Below are positions 29,931 to 39,191 of a stretch of DNA of 64,000 nucleotides, in pieces. Both the position numbers and the translations under genes were made by a program. Source of the stretch: Cymbomonas tetramitiformis. Lineage: Eukaryota; Chlorophyta; Pyramimonadophyceae; Pyramimonadales; Pyramimonadaceae. The notes beneath the pieces are model-generated. The model saw nothing but the letters and a program-made list of their open reading frames with translations. It made no database searches and had not been told where the DNA came from. Each line of letters begins with the position of its first letter. Position 1 is the stretch's first letter. The stretch covers positions 248,001 through 312,000 of the forward strand of contig LGRX02035483.1 in the NCBI GenBank assembly GCA_001247695.2, written 5' to 3'.

Positions 29931-32006
29931 TCAATCCGACTTTGCCATCACAACGAGGGATTTTCTGTGCCGGGTGAAAGCCACAAAGCTAATATTTCGC
30001 TCATCGCGATTCTCTGGTGCGAGCAGATCCGAATGAACGGCACAGTGGTCGTACTCGAAACCCTTGACCTGGTGAACCGTAGTCACCGCTGCCATGTCGT
30101 TCACATCAGCGAGTCGAACGCTGCGCTCGCGCAGCATTTGACACACGGTATCGAGTTCTCCCGATCTCGCCAACTCTTGAGCGTACTTGGCCATCGGCGT
30201 CACCATCGAATCGTCTTTTGCTGCAATCGCGAGTTGTTGCGCCAAAGTATCACCACGCACGACACGCATGTCGGGATAGCGCATCGCCACCCCGACCACA
30301 TTTTTGTTGCAACGACATATAACAAGGGTTTTCGCGTGCACAAGCTCATCTTTCCAATAGACTTCCGATGTATCATCGACGGCGCGATACGAATACATGC
30401 GGCGCTCGAACCTCTCTTCGACGAACCTGACCGTGAAGCTGTCGAGACGCCATGTGCCATACCACTCGATCGCGTTTGACAGTGCCGGTGCATTCTCTTG
30501 TTCCAAGTGGCAGCTAGTGCACGGTGGATCGTCTCGAAAGTTGTTGATTGCCTGCATGGGATCACCAACTAACACGACGGGTTTGCTCGTCTGAAAGAGA
30601 AGTCGCTGCTCCTGCGCTGAAATGAGATCCTGCATCTCGTCCACCAGTATGACATCATACGCGTCGAGCTTGGCGCGGAGAGAACATCGTTGGTCGCACA
30701 CGTATCGACATGCCGCATGCGTCATGCAACTTTGGACAATCTTCTGTACGGGATACGACGTGAACTTGCCGTCCCAGTCGCTCCCTTTCAATGCCAATCT
30801 CCGATGTTGCTTGCAAATACTCGCATGAGCGCGGGGGTGTCTGAAACGAAAATCGATGATGTTCGACGATCGACGACCGCCTCCGCTTTTACCAAATTTG
30901 AATTTTGCAGATTTCGGCCAAAATTTGTTGCACAGTTCCCAGTCGGACCACTTTTGCATAAGTTCGGGGCGGGAACACGCATCGTAACATAAGCTATCCA
31001 ACGTTCTTGCATCTGCAGTGAGCCCGGCTTGCTGAATTCGTTGTTGCATCGTCTCCTGCGTTCCCTTGTTGAAGGTGATTACCAGTGCGCGCTTCTGCCA
31101 GCGACGCATCATTTCGATGATCTCAGTCGTCTTTCCGGCGCCAGGAGGAGCTGACACGACGATGCGAGGCACGCTCGGAAAGCGGTACATAAAGTTGCGA
31201 TGCCAGCGATCGATATCGGGGCGCCCCGCTTCGCTGAGTACCCTGACAGGCGTGTCAATCGTGGCGGCTTGCCGAAAAGTCGGTGCGCCATCCCAATGCT
31301 TCAATGGCCACATGCGACCAAAAAACTTATCGAGCATGCGCCGCGCCTCCGCGTCAATAGTTTTGAGCATGCGTACATACTTTCTCTCTCCGTTTGTCTC
31401 GATATCGACCACGTCGTCGCTTGCTGTCTGGTAAATGTTTCCGTCGTTGCAGTGAAAAAGGACTCGGCAGTCGGCGTCGGAGTTGTACGTTTCATGAAAA
31501 CGATCGGAACAAAACCAAATGCCTTCGGCATACTGATATTTCATGACGTCCTCCTCCGTCGCGTCAAAAATCCAGGTCGCGAAGGTTACACCCGCATTTC
31601 GGTTTGCGTACTCCTCCCCGGTCATCGGCGAGTGTTGCAGCTCCACCATCATGTTTGCCTCCCCGTCGCCCAGGTCACGTGGCCGCCAAATATCGTTTCC
31701 AACCCCGTAAACCTCTCGTCGCCCTGGATATGCGATTTCTCCCAACACTTGCCACCCAGTGTGCCACGCCGTCGCAGGGCCCGATGGAAAATGGTGGGCG
31801 ACATCGTTGTCGCGACGAGCAGGCTGCGGTGCGCATTCGCTGCAATCGCCATTCCTCTCTTTGTGACGGAAATGCGCAATTGTTGTCGCCGAAGATCGTA
31901 CGAAACTAACCGGTTGTTGACACGAACAGCAGAAAAAATCGGTGTCGTTCGAAGCCGATGATGCCTCCACCACCAACCCTCCGCGTGTAAATGCGAACTT
32001 GGGCAT
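29931..32006 (-). CDS. CoiA-like N-terminal domain fused to UvrD/Rep-type SF1 helicase
   Basis: 691 residues from ATG at 32006 (the ORF is open to a TTG at 32027). N-terminus: FCCSCQQPV with paired Cys, then an HFRHK stretch, then a VELQHSPM segment after a basic/acidic run. This resembles CoiA/competence-nuclease proteins (zinc-like Cys, HxxH, ExQxS). C-terminus: Walker A APPGAGKTT (~residue 285), Walker B VDEMQD (~455), GDPMQAIN, and late motifs TVHQVKGFEYD and FVAFTRHRKSL, all typical of superfamily 1A helicases. Inferred role: DNA unwinding linked to cleavage or binding during repair or recombination. It is flanked by the R3 direct repeats. The helicase call is firm, the CoiA call moderate. 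Confidence 0.88.
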   Translation of the reverse strand: MPKFAFTRGGLVVEASSASNDTDFFCCSCQQPVSFVRSSATTIAHFRHKERNGDCSECAPQPARRDNDVAHHFPSGPATAWHTGWQVLGEIAYPGRREVYGVGNDIWRPRDLGDGEANMMVELQHSPMTGEEYANRNAGVTFATWIFDATEEDVMKYQYAEGIWFCSDRFHETYNSDADCRVLFHCNDGNIYQTASDDVVDIETNGERKYVRMLKTIDAEARRMLDKFFGRMWPLKHWDGAPTFRQAATIDTPVRVLSEAGRPDIDRWHRNFMYRFPSVPRIVVSAPPGAGKTTEIIEMMRRWQKRALVITFNKGTQETMQQRIQQAGLTADARTLDSLCYDACSRPELMQKWSDWELCNKFWPKSAKFKFGKSGGGRRSSNIIDFRFRHPRAHASICKQHRRLALKGSDWDGKFTSYPVQKIVQSCMTHAACRYVCDQRCSLRAKLDAYDVILVDEMQDLISAQEQRLLFQTSKPVVLVGDPMQAINNFRDDPPCTSCHLEQENAPALSNAIEWYGTWRLDSFTVRFVEERFERRMYSYRAVDDTSEVYWKDELVHAKTLVICRCNKNVVGVAMRYPDMRVVRGDTLAQQLAIAAKDDSMVTPMAKYAQELARSGELDTVCQMLRERSVRLADVNDMAAVTTVHQVKGFEYDHCAVHSDLLAPENRDERNISFVAFTRHRKSLVVMAKSD

Positions 32007-32364
32007 GCTTAGATTGTTGTAGGTCAAATTGAATGAGTCAAAATAATGTGTTACGGAGAAATCATTCCGATCGGTATGGTGTGTCTGTGCTTCTCGGCCG
32101 CGAATGCTCGGCAGCGGTCCGCGCGTGAGTAATGGCCACTAAATTTACGGGTTGAGCGAGTGTATTTTTTCTTGGTTGCATGCATGTCATAAAAAAACAA
32201 GTCCGCGACTCAACAAGGTTTGTACAGAGAGATCATTCATTAGTGACCGTACGATTTTCGAGCTCGAGGGCTTTAGGGTTTTTTGTGATGGCGAAATAGC
32301 CTACGAGTTTACGCGAAAAGCAGATACTTTTTTCTTAACGGACTGACATACATCTGAACCGCGC

Positions 32365-32411
32365 TATTAAATCCATTTCCCGTTTCCGTTCGATCGGAGC
32401 CTTCTTCTAAC
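32365..32411 (+). repeat. 47-bp direct repeat R3, right copy
   Basis: Second copy of the repeat at 29841-29887, differing at about three positions. It lies 360 bases 5' of the helicase start. The rest of the gap 32007-32929 holds only the doubtful ORF at 32471. Confidence 0.9.
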
Positions 32412-32470
32412 GTCGAAGAGCGTGGGAAGAATTCGCGAAACTACAGAGTTGTCACGGACCGTAGTTATGT

Positions 32471-32848
32471 TTGTGCACAGATTGGAAGAAAATCGCTAAG
32501 CGGACCTATTTTTCCCGCGTCTCCGACGCCCCGGTGGTTCACTACCCCACGAATGTGCGAGAAGTAGCTAGGCCGGAGTTGAAAGTCGATAGCGACATTG
32601 AGTTTGCAAAAGCCTTAAAAAGTCAAGGCGTGGATGTCCAATTGCAACGACGATGTAGGGTGTACAATGTAAAAAAGTTCGTTTTTCTGCAAAAAATACC
32701 CAAAGCGCTTACACAGTTTAGTGAGACAGCAGTAGATTTCACGTCGACTCAAATACTCAAATCTGACGATTCCAGTTGCGAACAGTGCGCAGAGAACGTC
32801 CGCCCTATAAACACCGAGACAGTTCCTACGCATGCTCCGGAGTGGTGA
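32471..32848 (+). CDS. Doubtful 125-codon ORF, no ATG
   Basis: Open from a TTG and containing no ATG at all, so it cannot be a standard gene as it stands. The translation is unbiased, with a Lys/Val/Phe-rich middle and a Cys pair near the end. It could be a 3' exon (TTTGTGCACAG|AT at its start looks like an acceptor) or a decayed gene. It ends 80 bases before the convergent MetAP gene. I do not recognise it. Confidence 0.25.
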   Translation: MCTDWKKIAKRTYFSRVSDAPVVHYPTNVREVARPELKVDSDIEFAKALKSQGVDVQLQRRCRVYNVKKFVFLQKIPKALTQFSETAVDFTSTQILKSDDSSCEQCAENVRPINTETVPTHAPEW

Positions 32849-32929
32849 TATCCGAGATTCGCGGTATTTGTGATATCCGAGAGGCGCGCTGTGGCGCCGA
32901 ACGACAACGGACCCAATGCGAAATCATTC

Positions 32930-33895
32930 CTATTCGGCAGATACCATCCCGCATTCGGAAACGCTCTCGAATTCGCTCAAATCGAAATCTGTGAATGTCA
33001 GGCACACGATTTGCAAGGAGCCTTCCAAAGACCGCTTGACGCCGCACGTGACTTCAAAATGCGTGCTGAGGTCGGCCGCGACAATTTCGTGCTGCTCGTT
33101 AAGGGTCCCGTGAGCAACGTCTCCCAAGCAGCACACAGGTTCGATGCAGAAAGTGTCGTGCTCCCTCACGAGCTCCGTCTCGAAGGAGCTAGATGCGACG
33201 TCCCTCATACATATCCATGGTCGGATGTGCATTTTTTTGCCGATGCGGTGTCCGCAGAGGTCCTCAAGAGCGGTCCATCGAAAATCGCGATGCTCCGCCC
33301 GACACACATCGACGGACGACTTTAGCACTTTGCCGATCTCAGCGTAAGTCAACGTGTGCGGACTCTTTGATAGACGCGAGTTGAGCTCGAGGATCGTCTT
33401 CAGAACCACTCTTTGATTGATGTCGTACAACCTGACGATATCGGTGTCGATTTTGGGTGGATCAAAAAATAGCGTTCGGGCCATGTCGCCCATGTATCCC
33501 TGCAAATGCACCACTACGTCGACCTTTATGACGTCGCCGGGTGCAAACCTTTGGGAGGTCGGTACCGCGTGAGCCGCTACCTCGTTTACCGACACGCAAC
33601 AGCATGCGTCAAAGTCGGCGGTGTCGCACATGGATCCGGAATGAGCTCTGTTTTTTAGCATCACTTGTGCAACCAGTTCCTCGACTTGCGAGCCGTCTAA
33701 GGCGTATCCGGTGCCAATCGCATCGCTTGCCGCGTGCATGCATAGCACGCAGATACGACACGCCTCCCTGACGCCGTCTAAGTTCGATATGTCCGGCACG
33801 TGAGGCGCGTCGCGTGCGTGGAGTTTTTTTCCCCTGCACCTTGCGCTGGTGACCTTTACACGATTCGCGTAGGACTTCATTTGGCACAGCGACAT
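32930..33895 (-). CDS. Methionine aminopeptidase, type I-like
   Basis: 321 residues from ATG at 33895. It removes N-terminal Met from nascent proteins. All five metal ligands of the family can be placed: D126 (KVDVVVH), D137 (GYMGDMART), H216 (CGHRIG), E252 (CIEP) and E281 (STHFEVT). The conserved His of SVNEVxxHG is present as H109, but the usual Gly after it is Ala (HAVP). Around residues 28-50 there is a Cys-containing N-terminal extension. The C-terminal ~35 residues go past the usual end. Minus strand, between the helicase and the C5 methyltransferase. Probably active in the cytosol during infection; the HG-to-HA change might tune activity. Confidence 0.9.
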   Translation of the reverse strand: MSLCQMKSYANRVKVTSARCRGKKLHARDAPHVPDISNLDGVREACRICVLCMHAASDAIGTGYALDGSQVEELVAQVMLKNRAHSGSMCDTADFDACCCVSVNEVAAHAVPTSQRFAPGDVIKVDVVVHLQGYMGDMARTLFFDPPKIDTDIVRLYDINQRVVLKTILELNSRLSKSPHTLTYAEIGKVLKSSVDVCRAEHRDFRWTALEDLCGHRIGKKMHIRPWICMRDVASSSFETELVREHDTFCIEPVCCLGDVAHGTLNEQHEIVAADLSTHFEVTCGVKRSLEGSLQIVCLTFTDFDLSEFESVSECGMVSAE

Positions 33896-34073
33896 CGGTA
33901 TAATATGTGTAGGCCCCAATTAAGTTGTGTATAGCGTTTGTGAAAAAAATTTCGTGTACTTATATTGAGAGTGCACGAATGTGACGAAACGCGCAAAACC
34001 GTACTCGCGTATCAGAGACTCTCACGCTCAAAAAACAAAACTCTTTTTGGGACGAGTGGTTCATATTTTGAAT

Positions 34074-34146
34074 TAAGAGTTAATTGTTGGTAGGTGTTAA
34101 CGGTTTGTTCTTCAAAGCCGTATTGTCCAAAACAAGCCTACAAAAT
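34074..34146 (-). repeat. Intergenic repeat family R2, copy E (inverted)
   Basis: On the minus strand it runs TTTTGTAGGCTTGTTTTGGA ... AACACCTACCAACAATTAACTCTT, closely matching copy D (TTTGTAGGTATGTTTTGAAA ... CACCTATCGAAAACCAACTCTT). Lies in the gap 33896-34258, which otherwise shows nothing I can support. Confidence 0.7.
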
Positions 34147-34258
34147 ACCCACCGCGTACGAACATTTATTAACCTACCAAAGGAAAAGCAAACGCGAAGT
34201 GGTGAGAGGAGTCGATCTTTCGCGCGGTCTCCGTTACAGTATAAGAGAATGATGGCGA

Positions 34259-35413
34259 TCAACGTCTAGCATCGCACGCTTTCAACCGTTGTCGATTGCG
34301 CAGGAACATGCGCGACACGCTCAACTGCCCGGAATCTCTAGCGGCGCAGTCGTAAATAAATCGGAATAAATACTCGGCGACGTTCACGCAGACGGCGTCT
34401 CCTAGCATAGCGACTCTTTCGCGCCTATTCAGGTTCTCGTCGAGGGCTTCCTCGTCGCTTCTCGCGGTCTCGCAAATTGTAAAACCTTGCAGACGGTGAC
34501 ACTCCGCAACAGTCATCCTACGCCAAGGCAAACGACCTTTCGTCTCGGGACAGAACTGAATCTCGTCGTACGATAGGCGGTCATCGTACACCAACATGTT
34601 GGTAGTTCGGTTCGAGGACGATCGCATAAGCGTGGCACTTTTCTTTTTGAAGGAGTAAGAAAGACCGGTGAAAAGATTCGTCGCGGTTCTAACGTGTGGA
34701 CGTATTCCTCCCTTGCAGTTACGCGTTCGAAGGTACTTCTTCGTGTGCAATCGTGTGTACAGCTTAGACAATTCGGGAGTGCTCAGGATCTCCCTTGGGT
34801 CCACCTTTGCATCCAACAATTCGCGGAACGCGGGACCCTTTCGCGTCACCGGTGGTATTCGGTCGCTCGCGTTGGTCCAAAAGTGTCGAATTCTCGATTG
34901 CGATGTAAAATGCGAAGCGTCCACGGTCACGCGTCCGCATTTGAGTTGACGGTCGATTCGTAGCGCATCCTTTGCGAGCATCGTGCCGATATTTTCAAGA
35001 ACGAACACCTTAGGTTTCAGCTCGCGCACCAACCTAAAAAACTCCAACATCAGGCAGCTTTTTTTGCCATCGAAGCCTTTGCGCTCATCGGTTCTTGCCA
35101 GCGAAAAATCTTGACACGGACTACCCCCAAACAACAAATCGATGGCGGCCGTGGAAGGGTCGGTGTGCGTTTCACAGAATGTGTCGCTTTGAGCGCATCG
35201 TTCGCAGTAGCGCCGCAAGACGTTCGACCGCGTGACGTTGCGCACGTCCCCGTAGGCGTGGGCGTTTGGCCATTGCCGCTTGTACACCGAAGAAGCGCGG
35301 CTTGCGATCTCGCTAAAGCCGACGCATACGGCATCAGGTTTCACACGCAACAAGCCATGCTCGAAACCTCCGATACCCGAGAAAAGAGATATATATTTTA
35401 TTGGCGAACTCAT
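34259..35413 (-). CDS. DNA (cytosine-5) methyltransferase
   Basis: 384 residues, ATG at 35413. The motifs are in canonical order: SAM-binding FSGIGGFEHG (11-20), acidic F-S-E (33-35), catalytic GGSPCQDFS with Cys100, VLENIG (E140), the SQSRIRH form of QxRxR (~170), a target-recognition region with KKSATLMRSS, MTVAECHRLQGF, and the terminal LGDAVCVNVAEYL motif. The set looks complete, so the enzyme is probably active. It would methylate C5 of cytosine in viral or host DNA; the target sequence cannot be read from the protein. No restriction-nuclease gene is adjacent. Two CxxC pairs (near residues 70-80) sit between the SAM site and the catalytic loop, a possible small zinc-binding insert. Confidence 0.95.
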   Translation of the reverse strand: MSSPIKYISLFSGIGGFEHGLLRVKPDAVCVGFSEIASRASSVYKRQWPNAHAYGDVRNVTRSNVLRRYCERCAQSDTFCETHTDPSTAAIDLLFGGSPCQDFSLARTDERKGFDGKKSCLMLEFFRLVRELKPKVFVLENIGTMLAKDALRIDRQLKCGRVTVDASHFTSQSRIRHFWTNASDRIPPVTRKGPAFRELLDAKVDPREILSTPELSKLYTRLHTKKYLRTRNCKGGIRPHVRTATNLFTGLSYSFKKKSATLMRSSSNRTTNMLVYDDRLSYDEIQFCPETKGRLPWRRMTVAECHRLQGFTICETARSDEEALDENLNRRERVAMLGDAVCVNVAEYLFRFIYDCAARDSGQLSVSRMFLRNRQRLKACDARR

Positions 35414-35655
35414 TTCGCCTCTCGTTCAATCTCACAAAAAACGTTCAGTCTAAATCCGATGAAAAAACATGTTGTGCGTTGATGAATAAGCGCGGATGAA
35501 GCGATCGAACGATTCGAACTTCTAGCATTGTACTGGACACAAGGAACGCTTTATCCGAATCAAGCATCGTGCGGTGCGCGACAGCTCGACGTCCTCTTCC
35601 TTTTTTGTGTGCCATCGATCGTTATGCGGTAATCTGTGACGACTACTCGTTCGTT

Positions 35656-37029
35656 TCAAGAAGCGGCAACGTCCTTCAACACGTTGATTATGTTCTTGCC
35701 TCTGCAGGGAACGCCGTCAAAATGCGCGTAAACGTGATGGCACCAGGCTCCCAAAGCGTGCCACGCCGGCATTAACGAGTCGCCGCATTCCGATATTGGC
35801 GTGACTTCGTCGTTTAGGAACTTTAGGTACCATCGTTGTCGCGTGCGAACGACCGCTGGCGCGTATTTCATATTCGTCGCGCTACGAAACTTTTTGAGCC
35901 GAGACAGGGACCTGATTGCGTTCATTTCGTCGTCGATTAAAAACTTCCCCATCCAAATCAAATCGCACTCTTGCATACACGCGTAATGCAAGGCGACGAT
36001 CGCCATTTCCCACACCGAGTTCAGATGAAGCCGCTCCTCCTCGTCCGACAGCTTACCGTGCGCGGCTCCAACGCGAGTTATTGCATCGCTGACTTCTTTC
36101 CTAATCTCGGCCGCTCGGTCGGGAGCTAGCTGCGCTAAAACCGAGCTCGCCGGATTTCGTCGAAACGTAGAACTTCGACGGTCTGCGGCACCTTCCGGTA
36201 AAAAAGCGCCCCACACGGAAGGTACGTATCTGGACATAAGATAAAACTCGATCGACAGTTGGTAGAGGGCATCCGGCATTGGAAATTTTACGGCTCGTGC
36301 GGTCCAGGCAAACAATTTGCTTGCCCATCGCGAGGAGTCTGTACAAACGTTTCGAGATCGCAGTGCCAAAATCTTGCCGGACATGATGGACTGGGCCACC
36401 CAGTCAACGCGCGCGGCGACGAGGATGCACTGCAATTTCTTGTACTCCTCGAATGGGCTGTCGTCGGACGCTCGACACAAAAGAATCGTCGCGGAAGCAA
36501 TGAAGCAGCCTTTGGACTGCGCGCTCATGCTGTTGGTCATACCGGCGTATGTATTTAGCGCGGCTTCCGCCCAAGAGCTGAACGGTGCGCGCGCGGTGTC
36601 CTTCGCGGAAATCGTGGATAAGGCGTAGCGTTCCAAGTCGGCTAAGCTTTGCGGATGCAAGACGGTGAATCGATCCACCTCCTCAATTACATTCGACAGG
36701 TCGTGCATAAGCCAGTATCGTAGGACGGTTTGCAAAAGTACGCACGTCTTTACGTTTGTGCTGAAGGTTGGCCATTCGTAAGCCTGCGAAACTTCGTTGC
36801 ACGCGTCGTCCTTGACGTCGCAGCAAAAGTTGTGGAGACTCTCGTCGCACTTGTGCACGCAAGGATAAAGATGGCCGCTCCCATCGAGCGTTGCATTGTG
36901 CGAGTCGTTATAAGCCGCGTCACGCGCTTTTTGTAACAGGAGCTTCACCACTTCGCTCGGTGAGGTTTTATTTTCCGATACCGATCGTCCGGACGCGTGC
37001 TGTATGGCGTCGTCCAGCAGGTGCAACAT
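35656..37029 (-). CDS. Hypothetical helical protein
   Basis: 457 residues, ATG at 37029. I do not recognise it. Predicted mostly helical, with a Cys-rich patch near residues 55-77 (CVHKC...NFCCDVKDDACNE) that could bind metal, and a long run of amphipathic helices after it. No signal peptide or membrane segment. Codon use matches the GC-rich neighbours. Follows the methyltransferase on the same strand after a 240-base gap. Confidence 0.8.
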   Translation of the reverse strand: MLHLLDDAIQHASGRSVSENKTSPSEVVKLLLQKARDAAYNDSHNATLDGSGHLYPCVHKCDESLHNFCCDVKDDACNEVSQAYEWPTFSTNVKTCVLLQTVLRYWLMHDLSNVIEEVDRFTVLHPQSLADLERYALSTISAKDTARAPFSSWAEAALNTYAGMTNSMSAQSKGCFIASATILLCRASDDSPFEEYKKLQCILVAARVDWVAQSIMSGKILALRSRNVCTDSSRWASKLFAWTARAVKFPMPDALYQLSIEFYLMSRYVPSVWGAFLPEGAADRRSSTFRRNPASSVLAQLAPDRAAEIRKEVSDAITRVGAAHGKLSDEEERLHLNSVWEMAIVALHYACMQECDLIWMGKFLIDDEMNAIRSLSRLKKFRSATNMKYAPAVVRTRQRWYLKFLNDEVTPISECGDSLMPAWHALGAWCHHVYAHFDGVPCRGKNIINVLKDVAAS

Positions 37030-37400
37030 AACGACGTGACAAGCGCAACGCTTCGATAAGCGAAGCTCTCACAGTGTATTATCGTGACGTAGAAGAGCGC
37101 GGACGCATCGGCTCGAGGTTCGCATCAGATGCACGCACACGCACGCGCACTTCTTTCTATCACTTATAAAAAACACGACTTGGCAGGCGAACGGTAAGTG
37201 GTTGTGCGCTTTGTTAAGGTGCTTTTGAAAGCCTCAGCATAATGATGAAAGATTGAGAATTACTTTTAGATGATCGCGGAAATTGTGTGGAGGTAAGTTG
37301 TCCACTCTTCACGAAGAGTGCGTTATTACACGTATATGTCAACAAGCACCGACTCTTGTCAAAATACTACGTGTTCAAATTTTTGAGAAGTGTATCCAAA

Positions 37401-37444
37401 TTTTCGCGCGCGCGAAGCGGGGGGTATCTCGCGCGCGCGAAAAA
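37401..37444 (+). repeat. GCGC hairpin repeat, copy 6 (degenerate loop)
   Basis: Arms TTTTCGCGCGCGCGA and complement; the loop has lost CAT (AGCGGGGGGTATC). It lies in the 37030-37707 gap at the junction between GC-rich genes and the AT-rich kinase-like gene. The rest of the gap shows nothing I can support. Confidence 0.93.
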
Positions 37445-37707
37445 AATCAAAGCGTGCAAAGCAGGAGCTTTAGAGGTGATCTTATCGCGTAATATTGAAC
37501 CACTCGTCTTAAAAGTTAGGAGTGGAGTTCTACGGAGTCAACATCTCACAATATTATTGTTGTGTCTTAACAATACAATTTTCTAGTACCTCGGTGTCGT
37601 TGAATCAAAGTATTCCCGGCCGCAAATGAGGATGTCCGGAATTGAGATGTCGTACGCGGGTTTCAATGAAATTACACAAATGACGACGCAGCAAGAATCC
37701 AGAGCAA

Positions 37708-38862
37708 TCACATTGCCTGAATGATGTGTTTAATTTCATCCGGGGTAAGGATCATCCCACAAACATCGATCATCTGCTCAAATAAAAGACGGAGCTGCTT
37801 TTCGTTGGCTTCTCTAAAAAACACCGAAAGACATTTAACGTAAGCTTTAGCGTAGACTGGATACTCTTCTTCTTCTACTAACCGAAACGGGAATATACTT
37901 TGCTGCAGCGATCCTAACAAGTCACGAGCGGAAAGCATCAACGCCGTATTGATATCGCTTCGCGTAATACAGATATCTTTGTCATCTGTCCGCGCCTGTG
38001 TAACTTTAGGCCACAAATTCGTTGTGGTATACCACGTGTCATCTTCCTCGAGCGTGAGAGCCATAGCAAAATCGATCAATTTGAGGTACACCTTTGTAGT
38101 TTCAGGTCCGCGATTGATATCGAAGCTGCAGTCTTTAAGGTTCAAAATTTTGCTAGGCGGATCCGTGTATGTTCCATTACTGACTTGTTCATCTAAGGTT
38201 CGATTATTTGTGGTTAACCAAATATTCCCAGGATGTAAATCGACGTGCAACTTCGATGTCTCTTTTAGCATTTTTTCGATCAACTCTCTTAATTGGCAGT
38301 ATATATCGGGAAGCTTGGTGATTAATTCTGTATGTTTTTCGTTCTGCTGTAAGAAGGTATACAAACTTTGAGGTAACTTCTGCATTTGAATATAGCCAAT
38401 AATATTTTGATTGTTTTCGTCGGTCAAAGTGGAATAGCGATAGACTTTAGGCCCAATACCTTTTTCACCGCACTCGAAAGCTAACGCAGCTTCAGCGTCA
38501 AACTCTTCTTTTGTCAATAAACCTGTTTTGTCACCCACTTCTGGGGATAAACGACACAATTTATCGTAGCAAGTGGCAGATTTATCGAAAGCGCCGGTGT
38601 CACATTGCGTAGGCAAACCTTGGCAAACCGCAGATTCAGCATCTAAAGCCTTATTTCTAAATTTATTTCGTAAGCCGGCATGAGTGTAAGGCTGTAAGAT
38701 TTTATGCATCAAGACTAAATTAGAAGATTTCGATGCATTTAATTTAGATCCGCTTTCTTCTTTTAAAGTGTTGGACGAGTTATCGGACAGTTCATTGAAA
38801 CTCCGTGCGGTTCTATTTTTGAAGACTTCTCCTAAAACAGGGTTAAACATATAAAATGACAT
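37708..38862 (-). CDS. Divergent protein-kinase-like protein, AT-rich gene
   Basis: 384 residues, ATG at 38862. HVDLHPGNIWL (~residue 204) matches the catalytic loop of the kinase/phosphotransferase fold (HxDxxxxN), and LKLIDFAMAL (~262) the metal-binding DFG position, here DFA. ECGEKGIGPKVYRY fits the end of the N-lobe. A clear VAIK lysine or glycine loop is not obvious. The closest pattern is viral Ser/Thr kinase or lipopolysaccharide-kinase-like proteins. The gene is markedly AT-richer than its neighbours, with Asn/Lys/Ile codons in A/T forms, suggesting a different origin. Substrate unknown. Confidence 0.75.
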   Translation of the reverse strand: MSFYMFNPVLGEVFKNRTARSFNELSDNSSNTLKEESGSKLNASKSSNLVLMHKILQPYTHAGLRNKFRNKALDAESAVCQGLPTQCDTGAFDKSATCYDKLCRLSPEVGDKTGLLTKEEFDAEAALAFECGEKGIGPKVYRYSTLTDENNQNIIGYIQMQKLPQSLYTFLQQNEKHTELITKLPDIYCQLRELIEKMLKETSKLHVDLHPGNIWLTTNNRTLDEQVSNGTYTDPPSKILNLKDCSFDINRGPETTKVYLKLIDFAMALTLEEDDTWYTTTNLWPKVTQARTDDKDICITRSDINTALMLSARDLLGSLQQSIFPFRLVEEEEYPVYAKAYVKCLSVFFREANEKQLRLLFEQMIDVCGMILTPDEIKHIIQAM

Positions 38863-39191
38863 ATTGTTGGCTATCGAAGGGTATGCCTACAGTCAAATAC
38901 TTCATCGGTGTTTATATACATATTAAGTTGCCAATTACAAGTAACAGCTACGGATGTTTCTTTGCTGTGCATAGTTGTTAAGCGATTCTAAGCGCGGGTA
39001 TGTCCTCATAACGTTCAGGAATCTAGGGATACAGCTGTTATCGCGTGCGAGTGTCGTTATTATTATATCGTATACGACTTTCACGATTAACTTCGACAAA
39101 ACACGCTACTATAGAACAATAAGCTTGCAAATGTCAAAAAATAACGATATGAAATGAAAGCACCGATGGAGCCTATGATGTTCGGCACCAT
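38863..39191. other. Intergenic, no supported gene
   Basis: AT-rich gap between two minus-strand genes. TATATACATATTAAG near 38916 may be the TATA region of the kinase-like gene. No ORF, RNA or repeat I can support. Confidence 0.4.
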
